In this document: piece by piece, positions 10,833-20,059 of the stretch
How the letters are laid out: the number at the start of each line of letters is the position of its first letter
How positions within the stretch are numbered: the first letter of the stretch is position 1
Source: an uncultured Aquabacterium sp.
GTDB taxonomy: Bacteria; Pseudomonadota; Gammaproteobacteria; Burkholderiales; Burkholderiaceae_C
Reading direction: 5' to 3'
Assembly (NCBI GenBank): GCA_937864045.1
Contig: CALMIF010000441.1
Location: 1 to 36,028 of the forward strand
Length of the DNA stretch: 36,028 nucleotides
Program-made: the position numbers and the translations under genes
The notes under the pieces: generated by a model
Database searches by the model: none
What the model was told of the DNA's origin: nothing
What the model saw: only the letters and a program-made list of their open reading frames with translations

Positions 10833-12149
10833 ATGTCGTCCGTCAACATCCGCCACCTCAGCACCCGCACCGCCGACTTCGAGGTCGAGTTCCAGCGTGT
10901 GCTGCACTGGTCGGCCGAGACCGACGCCGCGATCGAGCAGCGTGTGGCCGACATCCTGGCCGACGTGCAGCGGCGCGGTGATGCGGCGGTGCTGGACTAC
11001 ACGGCCCGCTTCGACCACCTGCAGGCCGACAGCGTGGCCGCGCTGGAACTCACCGCCGCTGAGCTGCAGGCGGCCTTCGACGGCCTGCCCGCCGTCCAGC
11101 GCGATGCGCTGCAGGCGGCGGCCCGGCGTGTGCGCCAGTACCACGAGGCACAGAAGCAGGCCTGCGGCCTCAGCTGGCAGTACACCGATGCAGACGGCAC
11201 CCTGCTGGGCCAGAAGGTGACGCCACTGGACCGCGTCGGCATCTACGTGCCCGGCGGCAAGGCGGCCTACCCCAGCAGCGTGCTGATGAACGCGATCCCG
11301 GCCCATGTGGCCGGAGTGGGCGAGATCATCATGGTGGTGCCCACGCCGCGTGGCGAGAAGAACCCGCTGGTGCTGGCGGCCGCGCATGTGGCCGGCATCA
11401 CGCGGGCCTTCACCATTGGCGGCGCGCAGGCTGTGGGCGCCCTGGCCTATGGCACGGCCACCGTGCCCAAGGTCGACAAGATCACCGGCCCGGGCAATGC
11501 CTACGTGGCCAGCGCCAAGAAGCGCGTCTTCGGCCAGGTCGGCATCGACATGATCGCCGGGCCCAGCGAAATCCTGGTGCTGGCCGACGGCAGCACGCCG
11601 GCCGACTGGGTGGCGATGGACCTGTTCAGCCAGGCCGAGCACGACGAACTGGCGCAGAGCATCCTGCTGTGCCCCGACGCCGGCTACATCGCCCAGGTGC
11701 AGGCTGCTATCGACCGCCTGATCGACGCCATGCCGCGGCGCGACGTGATCCGCGCCAGCCTGGAAGGCCGCGGCGCGCTGATCCTGACCCGCGACATGGA
11801 CGAGGCCTGCGCCATCAGCAACCGCATCGCGCCCGAGCACCTGGAAGTCAGCAGCCGCGACCCGCAGCGCTGGGAGCCGCTGCTCAGGCATGCCGGCGCG
11901 ATCTTCCTCGGCGCTTACACCAGCGAAAGCCTGGGCGACTACTGCGCCGGGCCCAACCACGTGCTGCCCACCAGCGGCACGGCGCGCTTCTCGTCGCCGC
12001 TGGGCGTCTACGACTTCCAGAAGCGCAGCAGCCTGATCGGCGTCAGCGAGGCCGGCGCCCAGGTGCTGGGGCCGATCGCGGCCACGCTGGCGGACGGCGA
12101 GGGCTTGCAGGCCCATGCCCAGGCCGCGGAGATGCGGCTGAAGCGTTGA
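10833..12149 (+). CDS. hisD: Histidinol dehydrogenase
   Basis: HisD is the zinc enzyme that oxidises histidinol to histidine, the last two steps. The 438-aa product shows [53 protein letters not shown] and [19 protein letters not shown], which cover the family signature and zinc-ligand histidines. I chose ATG 10833, 22 bases after hisG; an in-frame start at 10785 would overlap hisG. Its TGA stop (12147-12149) lies inside the -35 box of the toxin-antitoxin promoter that follows. Confidence 0.96.
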   Translation: MSSVNIRHLSTRTADFEVEFQRVLHWSAETDAAIEQRVADILADVQRRGDAAVLDYTARFDHLQADSVAALELTAAELQAAFDGLPAVQRDALQAAARRVRQYHEAQKQACGLSWQYTDADGTLLGQKVTPLDRVGIYVPGGKAAYPSSVLMNAIPAHVAGVGEIIMVVPTPRGEKNPLVLAAAHVAGITRAFTIGGAQAVGALAYGTATVPKVDKITGPGNAYVASAKKRVFGQVGIDMIAGPSEILVLADGSTPADWVAMDLFSQAEHDELAQSILLCPDAGYIAQVQAAIDRLIDAMPRRDVIRASLEGRGALILTRDMDEACAISNRIAPEHLEVSSRDPQRWEPLLRHAGAIFLGAYTSESLGDYCAGPNHVLPTSGTARFSSPLGVYDFQKRSSLIGVSEAGAQVLGPIAATLADGEGLQAHAQAAEMRLKR

Positions 12150-12174
12150 CACGAACTTCGTGTCGCACGAGAAT
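12146..12174 (+). promoter_or_regulatory. Promoter of the vapBC-like pair, overlapping the hisD stop codon
   Basis: A perfect -35 TTGACA (12146-12151) is followed 17 bp later by GAGAAT (12169-12174, four of six matches to the -10 consensus). The hisD TGA is part of the -35. The predicted start near 12181 gives a leader of about 20 bases with AGTGGA before ATG 12202. It may also supply transcription to hisC and the downstream his genes. Confidence 0.65.
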
Positions 12175-12186
12175 CGTGTCGCACGA
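12150..12186 (+). promoter_or_regulatory. Tandem palindromic operator, 16-bp period
   Basis: CACGA begins at 12150, 12166 and 12182, exactly 16 bp apart. The first two copies continue as palindromes: CACGA-ACT-TCGTG and CACGA-GAA-TCGTG, separated by TCG, and the third is a half site. The array covers the spacer and -10 of the promoter. Such spaced inverted repeats are typical binding sites for ribbon-helix-helix antitoxins, so autoregulation by the antitoxin alone or with the toxin is inferred. Confidence 0.7.
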
Positions 12187-12201
12187 ACTCAGTGGATTGA
12201 C

Positions 12202-12441
12202 ATGAAAAACGTCACCGTCACGATGGAAGACCATGTCGCCGAATGGGCCCGGCTGGAGGCGGCGCGTCGCAACACCAGCGTCTCGCGGCTGGTCGGCGAG
12301 ATGCTGGCCGAGAAGATGCGGCGCACCGACCGCTACGAGCGGGCCATGCGCGAGGCGCTGAGGTTTCGCTCGATCCCGTTTGAAGCTCCGTTCCTGACCC
12401 GCGAGGAAATCTATGCCGAGCGGCTCGACCGTTTTCGTTGA
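12202..12441 (+). CDS. VapB-type antitoxin (ribbon-helix-helix-like)
   Basis: The 79-aa protein begins with a beta-strand MKNVTVTMEDHVAEW, followed by helix ARLEAARRNTSVSRLVGEMLAEKM. This fits a ribbon-helix-helix DNA-binding fold, with the strand reading the operator and TSVSRLVGE as the turn. The C-terminal part (RFRSIPFEAPFLTREEIYAERL) would bind and block the PIN toxin. I chose ATG 12202 after AGTGGA, because an upstream in-frame GTG (12160) lies inside the operator. It overlaps the toxin gene by 29 bases. Its position between hisD and hisC is unusual. Confidence 0.85.
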   Translation: MKNVTVTMEDHVAEWARLEAARRNTSVSRLVGEMLAEKMRRTDRYERAMREALRFRSIPFEAPFLTREEIYAERLDRFR

Positions 12442-12868
12442 CACCAACGTCCTGCTGTACGCCGTCGACGTGCGGCGGCCTGAGAAGCAGCAGCAGGCGC
12501 AGTCGTGGCTGCGCCAGTGCTGGCAAGGCAACCGGGGGCGCATCAGCACGCAAGTGCTGCATGAGATGTTCGCCAACGTGAGGCGCGTGGCGCCTTCGCT
12601 GTCGGTGGACGACGTGCGCCGCGTGGTGCGGGATTACCGCGCCTGGGCGCCGCTGACCGTCGACGAGGAAACAGTGGATCTCGCCTGGGACCTGCAGGAC
12701 CGCTTCTCCTTCAGCTACTGGGACGCCCTGATGGTCGCCGCCGCCCAGCAGCAGGGCTGCGCCATCTTGCTCACCGAAGACCTGCAGCACGACCAGCGCA
12801 TCGACCAGCTGCGCATCGTCAACCCCTTTCTCGTCGGCCCGGAAGTGCTCGACGCCCCCACGCCATGA
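12413..12868 (+). CDS. VapC-type PIN-domain ribonuclease toxin
   Basis: The 151-aa protein has PIN-domain text with the expected acidic active-site residues: D10 in FVDTNVLLYA, E51 in QVLHEMFANV, D104 in SYWDALMVAAA and E122/D123 in LLTEDLQ. PIN toxins are Mg2+-dependent RNases that cut tRNA or rRNA; the target here cannot be predicted. All key residues are present, so the toxin looks intact. A GAGGAA ribosome site lies in the antitoxin gene. The stop overlaps the hisC start as ATGA, so hisC translation may be coupled to the toxin's. Confidence 0.9.
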   Translation: MPSGSTVFVDTNVLLYAVDVRRPEKQQQAQSWLRQCWQGNRGRISTQVLHEMFANVRRVAPSLSVDDVRRVVRDYRAWAPLTVDEETVDLAWDLQDRFSFSYWDALMVAAAQQQGCAILLTEDLQHDQRIDQLRIVNPFLVGPEVLDAPTP

Positions 12869-13959
12869 ACGACGCCCTGACCGCCACGATGCAGCGTGTG
12901 ATCCGCCGTGACATCCAGGACATGCACGCCTATGCCGTGCAGCCCAGCGCCGGCTTCGTCAAGCTGGACACGATGGAGAACCCGTACCGCCTGCCGGTGC
13001 ACCTGCAGCGTGCGCTGGCCGAGCGCCTGGGCGCGGTGGCGATCAACCGCTACCCGGCCGAGCGCAACGAGGACCTGCGCCTGGCGCTCAAGCGCTTCGC
13101 CGACGTGCCGGCCGACTGCGAGCTGATGCTGGGCAACGGCAGCGACGAATTGATCAGCCTGCTGGCCCTGGCGTGTGACCTGCCGGGCGCGGTGTTCATG
13201 GCGCCGCTGCCGGGCTTCGTGATGTACGCCATGTCGGCGGCGCTGCAGGGCATCCGCTTCGTCGGCGTGCCGCTGACGGCCGATTTCGAGCTCGACGAGC
13301 CGGCGATGCTGGCCGCCATCGCGCGCGACAAACCGGCCCTGCTGTACCTGGCCTATCCGAACAACCCGACTGCCAACCTGTGGGATGCAGGCACCATCGA
13401 GCGCTGCATCCGCGCCGTGGGCGAGGTCGGTGGCCTGGTGGTGATGGACGAGGCCTACCAGCCGTTTGCGTCGCGTGATTCCATGGCCTGGCTGCGCACC
13501 TACCCGCATGTGCTGGTGATGCGCACGATGAGCAAGTTCGGCCTGGCTGGCGTGCGCATCGGCTACCTGATCGGCCGGAGCGTCTTGATCGGCGAACTCG
13601 ACAAGCTGCGCCCGCCGTTCAACGTCAGCGTGCTCAATGCCGAGGCCGGGCTGTTCGCCATCGAGCATGCCGGCGAATACGCCGGCCAGGCCGAGGCCAT
13701 CCGCAGCGAGCGCGACGCGCTGCAGGCCAGGCTGGCCGTGCTGCCTAGCGTGCGGCCCTATCCCAGCCAGGCCAACATGATCCTCACCCGCGTGCCCGAC
13801 GCCGCCCGCGCCTTTGCCGGGATGAAGGCACGTGGTGTGCTTGTCAAGAACGTCTCGGCCCTGCATCCGCTGCTGGCCAACTGCCTGCGGCTGACCGTGG
13901 GCACGCCGGACGAGAACGTGCAGATGCTCGCGGCGCTCACCGCCGCCCTCAACGATTGA
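12865..13959 (+). CDS. hisC: Histidinol-phosphate aminotransferase
   Basis: This PLP-dependent fold-type-I enzyme converts imidazole-acetol phosphate to histidinol phosphate. The 364-aa protein has the N-terminal substrate region [10 protein letters not shown], phosphate/PLP-site [19 protein letters not shown], the aspartate in [10 protein letters not shown], and the Schiff-base lysine in [16 protein letters not shown]. Its ATG sits in the ATGA overlap with the upstream PIN toxin rather than with hisD. Its stop is nine bases before the hisB ATG. Confidence 0.95.
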   Translation: MNDALTATMQRVIRRDIQDMHAYAVQPSAGFVKLDTMENPYRLPVHLQRALAERLGAVAINRYPAERNEDLRLALKRFADVPADCELMLGNGSDELISLLALACDLPGAVFMAPLPGFVMYAMSAALQGIRFVGVPLTADFELDEPAMLAAIARDKPALLYLAYPNNPTANLWDAGTIERCIRAVGEVGGLVVMDEAYQPFASRDSMAWLRTYPHVLVMRTMSKFGLAGVRIGYLIGRSVLIGELDKLRPPFNVSVLNAEAGLFAIEHAGEYAGQAEAIRSERDALQARLAVLPSVRPYPSQANMILTRVPDAARAFAGMKARGVLVKNVSALHPLLANCLRLTVGTPDENVQMLAALTAALND

Positions 13960-13967
13960 CCACCACC

Positions 13968-14561
13968 ATGGCCGACCGCACCGCCCAAGTCGAACGCAAC
14001 ACCAACGAGACGAAGATCCGCGTCGCCATCAACCTCGATGGCAGCGGCAAGAGCAGGCTCGCCACCGGCATCGGCTTCTTCGACCACATGCTCGACCAGA
14101 TCGCCCGCCACGGCCTGATCGACCTGGACATCCAGTGCGAGGGCGACCTGCACATCGACGGCCACCACACGGTCGAGGACGTGGGCATCACCCTGGGCCA
14201 GGCCGTGGCTTTGGCCGTGGGCGACAAGACCGGCATCACCCGCTACGGCCACAGCTACGTGCCGCTCGATGAAGCGCTGTCGCGGGTGGTGGTCGATTTC
14301 TCCGGCCGCCCGGGGCTGCACCAGCACATTCCGTTCACCAGCGGCATGGTCGGCACGCTGGACACCCAGCTGGTCTACGAGTTCTTCCAGGGCTTCGTGA
14401 ACCACGCGCTGTGCACGCTGCACATCGACAACCTCAAGGGCGTCAACGCGCACCACCAGGCCGAGACCGTGTTCAAGGCCTTCGGTCGCGCGCTGCGCAT
14501 GGCACTGACGCCCGATCCGCGCTCGGCGGGCGTGATCCCGTCGACGAAGGGCAGCCTGTGA
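13968..14561 (+). CDS. hisB: Imidazoleglycerol-phosphate dehydratase
   Basis: The 197-aa product is the monofunctional dehydratase, without the N-terminal phosphatase found in E. coli HisB, so histidinol phosphatase must be encoded elsewhere. The metal-binding histidine motifs are clear: [36 protein letters not shown] and [19 protein letters not shown] chose ATG 13968; a TTG at 13956 is in frame but overlaps the hisC stop. The TGA overlaps the hisH GTG. Confidence 0.96.
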   Translation: MADRTAQVERNTNETKIRVAINLDGSGKSRLATGIGFFDHMLDQIARHGLIDLDIQCEGDLHIDGHHTVEDVGITLGQAVALAVGDKTGITRYGHSYVPLDEALSRVVVDFSGRPGLHQHIPFTSGMVGTLDTQLVYEFFQGFVNHALCTLHIDNLKGVNAHHQAETVFKAFGRALRMALTPDPRSAGVIPSTKGSL

Positions 14562-15217
14562 GCAAGACAGTTGCGGTGGTCGACTACGGCATGGGCAACC
14601 TGCGCTCGGTGTCGCAGGCGGTGATGCATGTGGCGGCTGATTCCGGGTACGCCGTCATCGTCACCCAGCGCCCCGACGAAGTGCGCGCCGCCGAACGCAT
14701 CGTGCTCCCCGGCCAGGGCGCCATGCGCGACTGCATGCGCGAGCTGCACGACAGCGGCCTGAAGGAGGCCGTGCTCGAAGCCGCCGCCACCAAGCCGCTG
14801 ATGGGCGTGTGCGTGGGCATGCAGATGCTGCTGGACCACAGCGAGGAGCAGGACACGCCGGGCCTGGGCCTGATCCCTGGCCGCGTGAAGCGCTTCCAGC
14901 TGGAAGGCCGCCTGCAGCCCGACGGCAGCCGCTACAAGGTGCCGCAGATGGGCTGGAACCAGGTCTTTGCGCAGACCCACGCCGGCAGTGCCCACGCGGT
15001 GTGGGCCGGTGTGCCCGACGGCAGCTGGTTCTACTTCGTGCACAGCTACTACACCGATCCGGCGGACGCGGCGCATAGCGCCGGCGTGGCCGACTATGGT
15101 GGCCGCTTTACCTGCGCTGTGGCGCGGGATAACATTTTTGCAACGCAGTTCCACCCCGAGAAAAGTGCCGACCAGGGCCTGGCCCTGTACCGCAACTTCC
15201 TCGCCTGGCAACCCTGA
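14558..15217 (+). CDS. hisH: Imidazole glycerol phosphate synthase, glutamine amidotransferase subunit
   Basis: This class-I glutaminase hands ammonia to HisF. The 219-aa protein starts at GTG 14558, overlapping the hisB stop by four bases. It shows [12 protein letters not shown], the oxyanion strand LPGQGAM, the nucleophile cysteine in GVCVGMQML, and the His-Glu pair in TQFHPEKS. Its partner hisF is more than 1.5 kb away, beyond hisA and an inverted gene. Confidence 0.95.
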   Translation: MSKTVAVVDYGMGNLRSVSQAVMHVAADSGYAVIVTQRPDEVRAAERIVLPGQGAMRDCMRELHDSGLKEAVLEAAATKPLMGVCVGMQMLLDHSEEQDTPGLGLIPGRVKRFQLEGRLQPDGSRYKVPQMGWNQVFAQTHAGSAHAVWAGVPDGSWFYFVHSYYTDPADAAHSAGVADYGGRFTCAVARDNIFATQFHPEKSADQGLALYRNFLAWQP

Positions 15218-15270
15218 CGCGGCCCGCGTCCGGCGCTCCGATTCCTCCCACCCTCGCACTGCTTCCAGCC

Positions 15271-16011
15271 ATGCTGCTGATTCCCGCCATCGACCTGAAG
15301 GACGGCCACTGCGTTCGCCTGGAAAAGGGCGACATGAACGTCTCCACCACCTTCGGCGAGGACCCCGCGGCGATGGCCCGGCGCTGGCTGGACGCCGGCG
15401 CCCGGCGCCTGCACCTGGTCGACCTGAACGGCGCCTTCGCCGGCAAGCCGGTCAACGAGCCGGCGATCAAGGCCATCCTGCGCGAGGTCGGCGACAGCAT
15501 TCCGGTGCAGCTGGGCGGCGGCATCCGCGACCTCGACACCATCGAGCGCTACCTCGACGACGGCATCAGCGACATCATCATCGGCACTGCCGCGGTCAAG
15601 AGTCCCGGCTTCCTGAAGGATGCCTGCAGTGCCTTCGGCGGCCACATCATCGTCGGCCTCGATGCCAAGGATGGCAAGGTCGCCACCGATGGCTGGAGCA
15701 AGTTGACGGGCCACGAGGTCATCGACCTGGCGAAGAAGTTCCAGGACTACGGCGTCAACGGCGTCATCTACACCGACATCGGCCGCGACGGCATGCTCAC
15801 CGGCATCAACATCGATGCCACGGTGAAGCTGGCCCGTGCGCTCGCCATCCCGGTGATCGCCTCGGGCGGCCTGTCCGACATCGCCGACATCGAGCGCCTG
15901 TGCGCGGTCGAAGGCGAGGGCGTCGAGGGCGTGATCTGCGGGCGCAGCATCTACAGCGGTGCCCTCGACTTCACGGCGGCGCAGAAGCGCGCCGACGAAC
16001 TGCTGGCCTGA
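15271..16011 (+). CDS. hisA: ProFAR isomerase
   Basis: This beta/alpha-barrel enzyme performs the Amadori rearrangement of ProFAR to PRFAR. The 246-aa product starts [21 protein letters not shown], with the catalytic aspartate in IDLKDG, then [18 protein letters not shown], the second acid in [12 protein letters not shown], and ASGGLSDI. It lies 53 bases after hisH without obvious signals. A GC hairpin follows the stop. Confidence 0.96.
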   Translation: MLLIPAIDLKDGHCVRLEKGDMNVSTTFGEDPAAMARRWLDAGARRLHLVDLNGAFAGKPVNEPAIKAILREVGDSIPVQLGGGIRDLDTIERYLDDGISDIIIGTAAVKSPGFLKDACSAFGGHIIVGLDAKDGKVATDGWSKLTGHEVIDLAKKFQDYGVNGVIYTDIGRDGMLTGINIDATVKLARALAIPVIASGGLSDIADIERLCAVEGEGVEGVICGRSIYSGALDFTAAQKRADELLA

Positions 16012-16019
16012 TGCCAGAC

Positions 16020-16038
16020 GCCGGCCGATCCGGCCGGC
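16020..16038. terminator. GC-rich hairpin between the convergent hisA and CHRD genes
   Basis: GCCGGCC (16020-16026) pairs with GGCCGGC (16032-16038) around a five-base loop. It lies between two converging stop codons but lacks a T-run on either strand, so it may be a weak or factor-assisted bidirectional terminator. Confidence 0.45.
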
Positions 16039-16048
16039 GGCGACGCGA

Positions 16049-16663
16049 TCAGCCCACCTGGCGGCGGCGCGCCGCCCAACCCAACACACCCAGGCCGGCG
16101 AGCATCAGCGCGTAGGTCTGCGGTTCAGGCACCGCGGTGACGAAGGCGCGCAATTCGCCGCCACCGATGTAGCTGGTGTGAATGTTCAGGTAGGCCTTCT
16201 GCGACGCCAGGTTGCTGATGAGCCGCGCTTCAGCATCTGCGGGCGTGCCATTGGCCCCGCCCGGGCCGCTTGCCAGGCGGAACGCGGTGCCGTAGTTGCT
16301 GGCCACGGTCAGATCGATGACGGCCTCGTAGGTGCCGAATGTGCCTCCCAGTGGAAAGCCCGGCAGAAGGTTGGCTGGCTGTTGCGCCAGGGCGATGCCT
16401 GCCGTGCCCGTCGCCGGGGCCGCCGTACAGCAGTGGATGTGCGCGTTGTTGGCATTGCCCGTCAGCCCCGACCAACTGGCCTGGACCAGCAGCGTGTGGC
16501 CGTCCTCGTCGTATTCCAGCCGCAGCGTGCCGGTGCCGGTACCGGTTCGGGTCTGGCCCGAGACGACAGCCGTTTCCGGAAGAAACACGCCTTCGAAGAC
16601 GGTGAGATGCGCCTGGGCAGCGCCGGCCAGCACTGACAGTGAAGCGATCAGCAACTTGTTCAT
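16049..16663 (-). CDS. CHRD-domain secreted protein with PEP-CTERM anchor
   Basis: The 204-aa exported protein begins with a signal peptide ([18 protein letters not shown]). The body resembles a CHRD domain: repeated beta-strand text such as [20 protein letters not shown] and [20 protein letters not shown]. It ends in a textbook PEP-CTERM sorting tail: [11 protein letters not shown], a hydrophobic helix, then ARRRQVG. Exosortase normally cuts and anchors such proteins during export; no exosortase is in the window. AGGAGAG precedes the ATG. The gene is inverted between hisA and hisF and breaks the his operon. The CHRD assignment is good and the biological role unknown. Confidence 0.88.
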   Translation of the reverse strand: MNKLLIASLSVLAGAAQAHLTVFEGVFLPETAVVSGQTRTGTGTGTLRLEYDEDGHTLLVQASWSGLTGNANNAHIHCCTAAPATGTAGIALAQQPANLLPGFPLGGTFGTYEAVIDLTVASNYGTAFRLASGPGGANGTPADAEARLISNLASQKAYLNIHTSYIGGGELRAFVTAVPEPQTYALMLAGLGVLGWAARRRQVG

Positions 16664-16780
16664 TCGAGGCTCTCCTGGGTTGAAGGTGAGGCCGCGGACT
16701 GCGGCTCAGTCCGGATACGTCCGCAAGGGGGCTGCGCATCCATCCTGGGGCCTTTGAACTTGGGGCAGGGGGAACCCCGA

Positions 16781-16786
16781 GATAAT
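16781..16786 (+). promoter_or_regulatory. -10 box immediately upstream of hisF
   Basis: GATAAT is followed by six bases (CCTCCC) and then ATG 16793. hisF needs its own promoter because the gene before it is on the other strand. No convincing -35 is present at normal spacing. It predicts a leaderless or nearly leaderless mRNA. Confidence 0.5.
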
Positions 16787-16792
16787 CCTCCC

Positions 16793-17572
16793 ATGCTCGC
16801 CAAACGCATCATTCCCTGCCTCGACGTCACCGGCGGCCGTGTCGTCAAGGGCGTCAACTTCGTCGAACTGCGTGATGCCGGTGATCCGGTGGAGATCGCT
16901 GCCCGCTACAACGAGCAGGGCGCCGACGAACTCACCTTCCTCGACATCACCGCCACCAGCGACGGCCGTGACCTGATCCTGCACATCATCGAGGCCGTGG
17001 CCTCGCAGGTGTTCATTCCGCTGACGGTGGGCGGCGGCGTGCGCACGGTGGCCGACGTGCGGCGCCTGCTCAATGCCGGGGCCGACAAGGTCAGCTTCAA
17101 CTCGGCGGCCATCGCCAACCCACCGGTGATCCAGGAGGCCTCGGCCAAGTACGGTGCGCAGTGCATCGTGGTGGCCATCGACGCCAAGCGCCGGCACGGC
17201 GACGACCTGGCCGCACGCGGCCCGGGCTGGGACGTCTACAGCCACGGCGGGCGCAAGAACATGGGCCTGGATGCGGTGGCCTGGGCCACGCAGATGGCGC
17301 AGTTCGGCGCCGGCGAGATCCTGCTGACCAGCATGGACCGCGACGGCACCAAGATCGGCTTCGACCTGCAGCTGACCCGCGCGGTGAGCGACGCCGTGCC
17401 GGTGCCGGTGATCGCCTCGGGCGGCGTGGGCGCGCTGCAGCACCTGGCCGAGGGCATCCAGATCGGCGGCGCCGACGCGGTGCTGGCCGCCAGCATCTTC
17501 CACTATGGTGAGTTCACCGTCGGCCAGGCCAAGCAGGTGCTCGCCGAGCACGGCATCCCGGTGCGGCGATGA
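16793..17572 (+). CDS. hisF: Imidazole glycerol phosphate synthase, cyclase subunit
   Basis: HisF is the beta/alpha-barrel partner of HisH and makes IGP and AICAR from PRFAR. The 259-aa protein starts [23 protein letters not shown], with the catalytic D11 in CLDVTGG. Later come [18 protein letters not shown], the second acid in [15 protein letters not shown] and IASGGVG. I chose ATG 16793 over an in-frame TTG at 16754. It is separated from hisA by an inverted gene and overlaps rsmD by four bases (ATGA). The usual hisI-hisE pair does not follow. Confidence 0.96.
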   Translation: MLAKRIIPCLDVTGGRVVKGVNFVELRDAGDPVEIAARYNEQGADELTFLDITATSDGRDLILHIIEAVASQVFIPLTVGGGVRTVADVRRLLNAGADKVSFNSAAIANPPVIQEASAKYGAQCIVVAIDAKRRHGDDLAARGPGWDVYSHGGRKNMGLDAVAWATQMAQFGAGEILLTSMDRDGTKIGFDLQLTRAVSDAVPVPVIASGGVGALQHLAEGIQIGGADAVLAASIFHYGEFTVGQAKQVLAEHGIPVRR

Positions 17573-18144
17573 AGGCGCGCGCTGCGCCCGGTGCGCCGCA
17601 CGAGGTGCGGCTGATCGGCGGCACCCTCAAGCGCAGCAAGCTGCCCGTGGCTGACCGACCCGGCCTGCGGCCCACGCCGGACCGCGTGCGCGAGACGCTG
17701 TTCAACTGGCTGGGCCAGGATCTGGCCGGCTGGCGTGTGCTCGATGCCTTTGCCGGCAGCGGCGCGCTGGGCTTCGAGGCGGCGTCGCGCGGCGCGGCCG
17801 AGGTGCTGCTGCTCGAACGCGACCCGGCCCTGGTGCGCAGCCTGCAGTCGAGTCAGGTGCGCTTGAAGGCCGAGCGGCTGCGTGTCGAGCAGGCCGACGC
17901 CGTGGCCTGGATGGCGCGCTGCGGGCCTGGCCAGTTCGACCTGGTGCTGCTGGATCCGCCCTTCGACGCTGGCCTGCAGGCACCGGCCCTGACTGCTGCG
18001 GCGCCGCTGTTGGGGTCCGGCGGCCTGCTGTACCTGGAGTCGCCGGCGGCGCTGGCTCCGGAGGCGGTGCCGCTCGAATTTGCGCTTTTGCGACAAGGCC
18101 GTGCCGGAGCGGTGCACTATCATTTGCTGCGCCGCAACACCTGA
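17569..18144 (+). CDS. rsmD: 16S rRNA (guanine-966-N2) methyltransferase
   Basis: RsmD methylates G966 of 16S rRNA in 30S subunits. The 191-aa protein has the family start [13 protein letters not shown] and [15 protein letters not shown], the SAM site [20 protein letters not shown], and the catalytic DPPF in [12 protein letters not shown]. It starts in an ATGA overlap with hisF and is followed by coaD, its usual partner. Confidence 0.93.
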   Translation: MKARAAPGAPHEVRLIGGTLKRSKLPVADRPGLRPTPDRVRETLFNWLGQDLAGWRVLDAFAGSGALGFEAASRGAAEVLLLERDPALVRSLQSSQVRLKAERLRVEQADAVAWMARCGPGQFDLVLLDPPFDAGLQAPALTAAAPLLGSGGLLYLESPAALAPEAVPLEFALLRQGRAGAVHYHLLRRNT

Positions 18145-18188
18145 GCCGCCATGCACAGCAATGGCAGCCGATGCACAGGAGACACCCC

Positions 18189-18957
<769 letters not shown>

Positions 18958-18961
18958 GGCT

Positions 18962-19387
18962 TCAGGCCGCCTTCGCCGGATGCGGCGTGCGCTTCGGTTT
19001 GTTTTTTTTCTTCGCGTCGCGCTCGGCCTTGGCCTTCTCGCGGGCGGCCAGCGCTTCGGCTTTCGCAAGGTCGGCCTGACTGGGCCCGATCTGGCCGGCA
19101 CGCTGGCCGACCGCGGCGCCGTCGCGCGCCCGGCGTTCCGCAGCGAGTTCGTCAGCCAGCCGCGCATCCTGAACCTTCACCGCCTGCGCCTGGCGGCGCT
19201 GCTCGTCAGTGCGGCTGTCGTCCACCGCCACCGGCTTGCCGCCCGGGCAGGGCGTGGTGCCGTAGCTGTCGCCGCAGCGGTAGACGCGCGGCGCCGGGTC
19301 GGGTGACTGGGCCTGGGCCGCGCCGGCCGGCAGCAGCGCCATCGCGGCAATGACCAGGCTGAAGGCGTGGAGGCGCTGGCGTGTCAT
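18962..19387 (-). CDS. Small secreted DUF4124-like protein
   Basis: The 141-aa protein has a signal peptide ([21 protein letters not shown]). A DUF4124-type core follows: [23 protein letters not shown], with two cysteines that may form a disulfide in the periplasm. The remainder is a charged, probably coiled-coil Ala/Lys/Arg tail ending [16 protein letters not shown]. Its ATG overlaps the pth stop (ATGA) and has AGGAG eight bases upstream, so it is translated with pth. It converges on the ferredoxin gene with four bases between stops. Function unknown. Confidence 0.8.
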   Translation of the reverse strand: MTRQRLHAFSLVIAAMALLPAGAAQAQSPDPAPRVYRCGDSYGTTPCPGGKPVAVDDSRTDEQRRQAQAVKVQDARLADELAAERRARDGAAVGQRAGQIGPSQADLAKAEALAAREKAKAERDAKKKNKPKRTPHPAKAA

Positions 19388-20046
19388 GGTGACGGCTCCT
19401 GCGTGGCTGGAGGTGCGGGTGGTGCGGTGGCGCCTGCTGCCGCCGGCTCGGGCCGGCGCGGCGGCTTGGGCCGCTGCGGGCCGGCGTGGATCCGGGCCGT
19501 GGCCGACTTGAAGTCGCCGGCCAGCAACTGCGGCAGAGCGGCCACTGAATCGGCCACGCACTTCTCGATGGCCAGGCGCTCGTCCAGCGGCGGCTTGCGC
19601 AGCACCCAGTTCGCCACCTCATGGCGCGCGCCGGGGTGGCCGATGCCGATGCGCAGGCGCCAGAAGTCGGGCGAGCCGAGTTGGGCGAGGATGTCCTTCA
19701 GCCCGTTGTGACCGGCTGCGCCGCCGCCCTGCTTGAGCTTCATCTGGCCGGGCGCCAGGTCGAGCTCGTCGTGCACCACCAGGATCTCGGCCGGTGCGAT
19801 CTTGAAGAAGCGCGCCAGCGGCGCCACCGACTGGCCCGAGAGGTTCATGTAGGTCATCGGCTGCAGCAGCCAGACAGGCCCCTCGCTGCGGTTGATGCGC
19901 GCCACCGTGCCCTTGTAGTTGCGGTCGAAGGCCAGCACGCCGCCGAGCTGGCGCACCGCCGCATCCACCCACCAGAAGCCGGCGTTATGCCGCGTGTCTT
20001 CGTATTCAGGACCCGGATTGCCCAGGCCGACGATCAGTCGAATCAT
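19384..20046 (-). CDS. pth: Peptidyl-tRNA hydrolase
   Basis: Pth releases tRNA from stalled peptidyl-tRNA. The 220-aa protein starts [24 protein letters not shown], with the catalytic histidine in DTRHNAGF. It also has [12 protein letters not shown], the aspartate in [11 protein letters not shown], and [15 protein letters not shown]. The last 30 or so residues are a Pro/Ala-rich low-complexity tail beyond the usual 190-195 aa. The start codon follows a GATAAT box by seven bases. It overlaps the next gene's start by ATGA. Confidence 0.96.
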   Translation of the reverse strand: MIRLIVGLGNPGPEYEDTRHNAGFWWVDAAVRQLGGVLAFDRNYKGTVARINRSEGPVWLLQPMTYMNLSGQSVAPLARFFKIAPAEILVVHDELDLAPGQMKLKQGGGAAGHNGLKDILAQLGSPDFWRLRIGIGHPGARHEVANWVLRKPPLDERLAIEKCVADSVAALPQLLAGDFKSATARIHAGPQRPKPPRRPEPAAAGATAPPAPPATQEPSP

Positions 20047-20053
20047 GGTCTGG

Positions 20054-20059
20054 ATTATC
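20054..20059 (-). promoter_or_regulatory. -10 box of pth, overlapping the argP stop codon
   Basis: On the minus strand GATAAT is followed by seven bases and then the pth ATG (20046). The TAA within it is the argP stop codon. The geometry predicts a leaderless mRNA; no -35 is clear. Confidence 0.5.

Noticed and set aside
12160..12201. Longer antitoxin starting at GTG 12160
   Set aside because: The extra codons lie inside the palindromic operator and upstream of the predicted transcription start; ATG 12202 has a ribosome site.
12144..12444. Nine-base repeat CGTTGACAC at 12144-12152 and 12436-12444 as target-site duplication of the toxin-antitoxin insertion
   Set aside because: The copies lie at the ends of hisD and the antitoxin gene and do not flank the whole pair; this is likely chance, as both contain a stop codon context.
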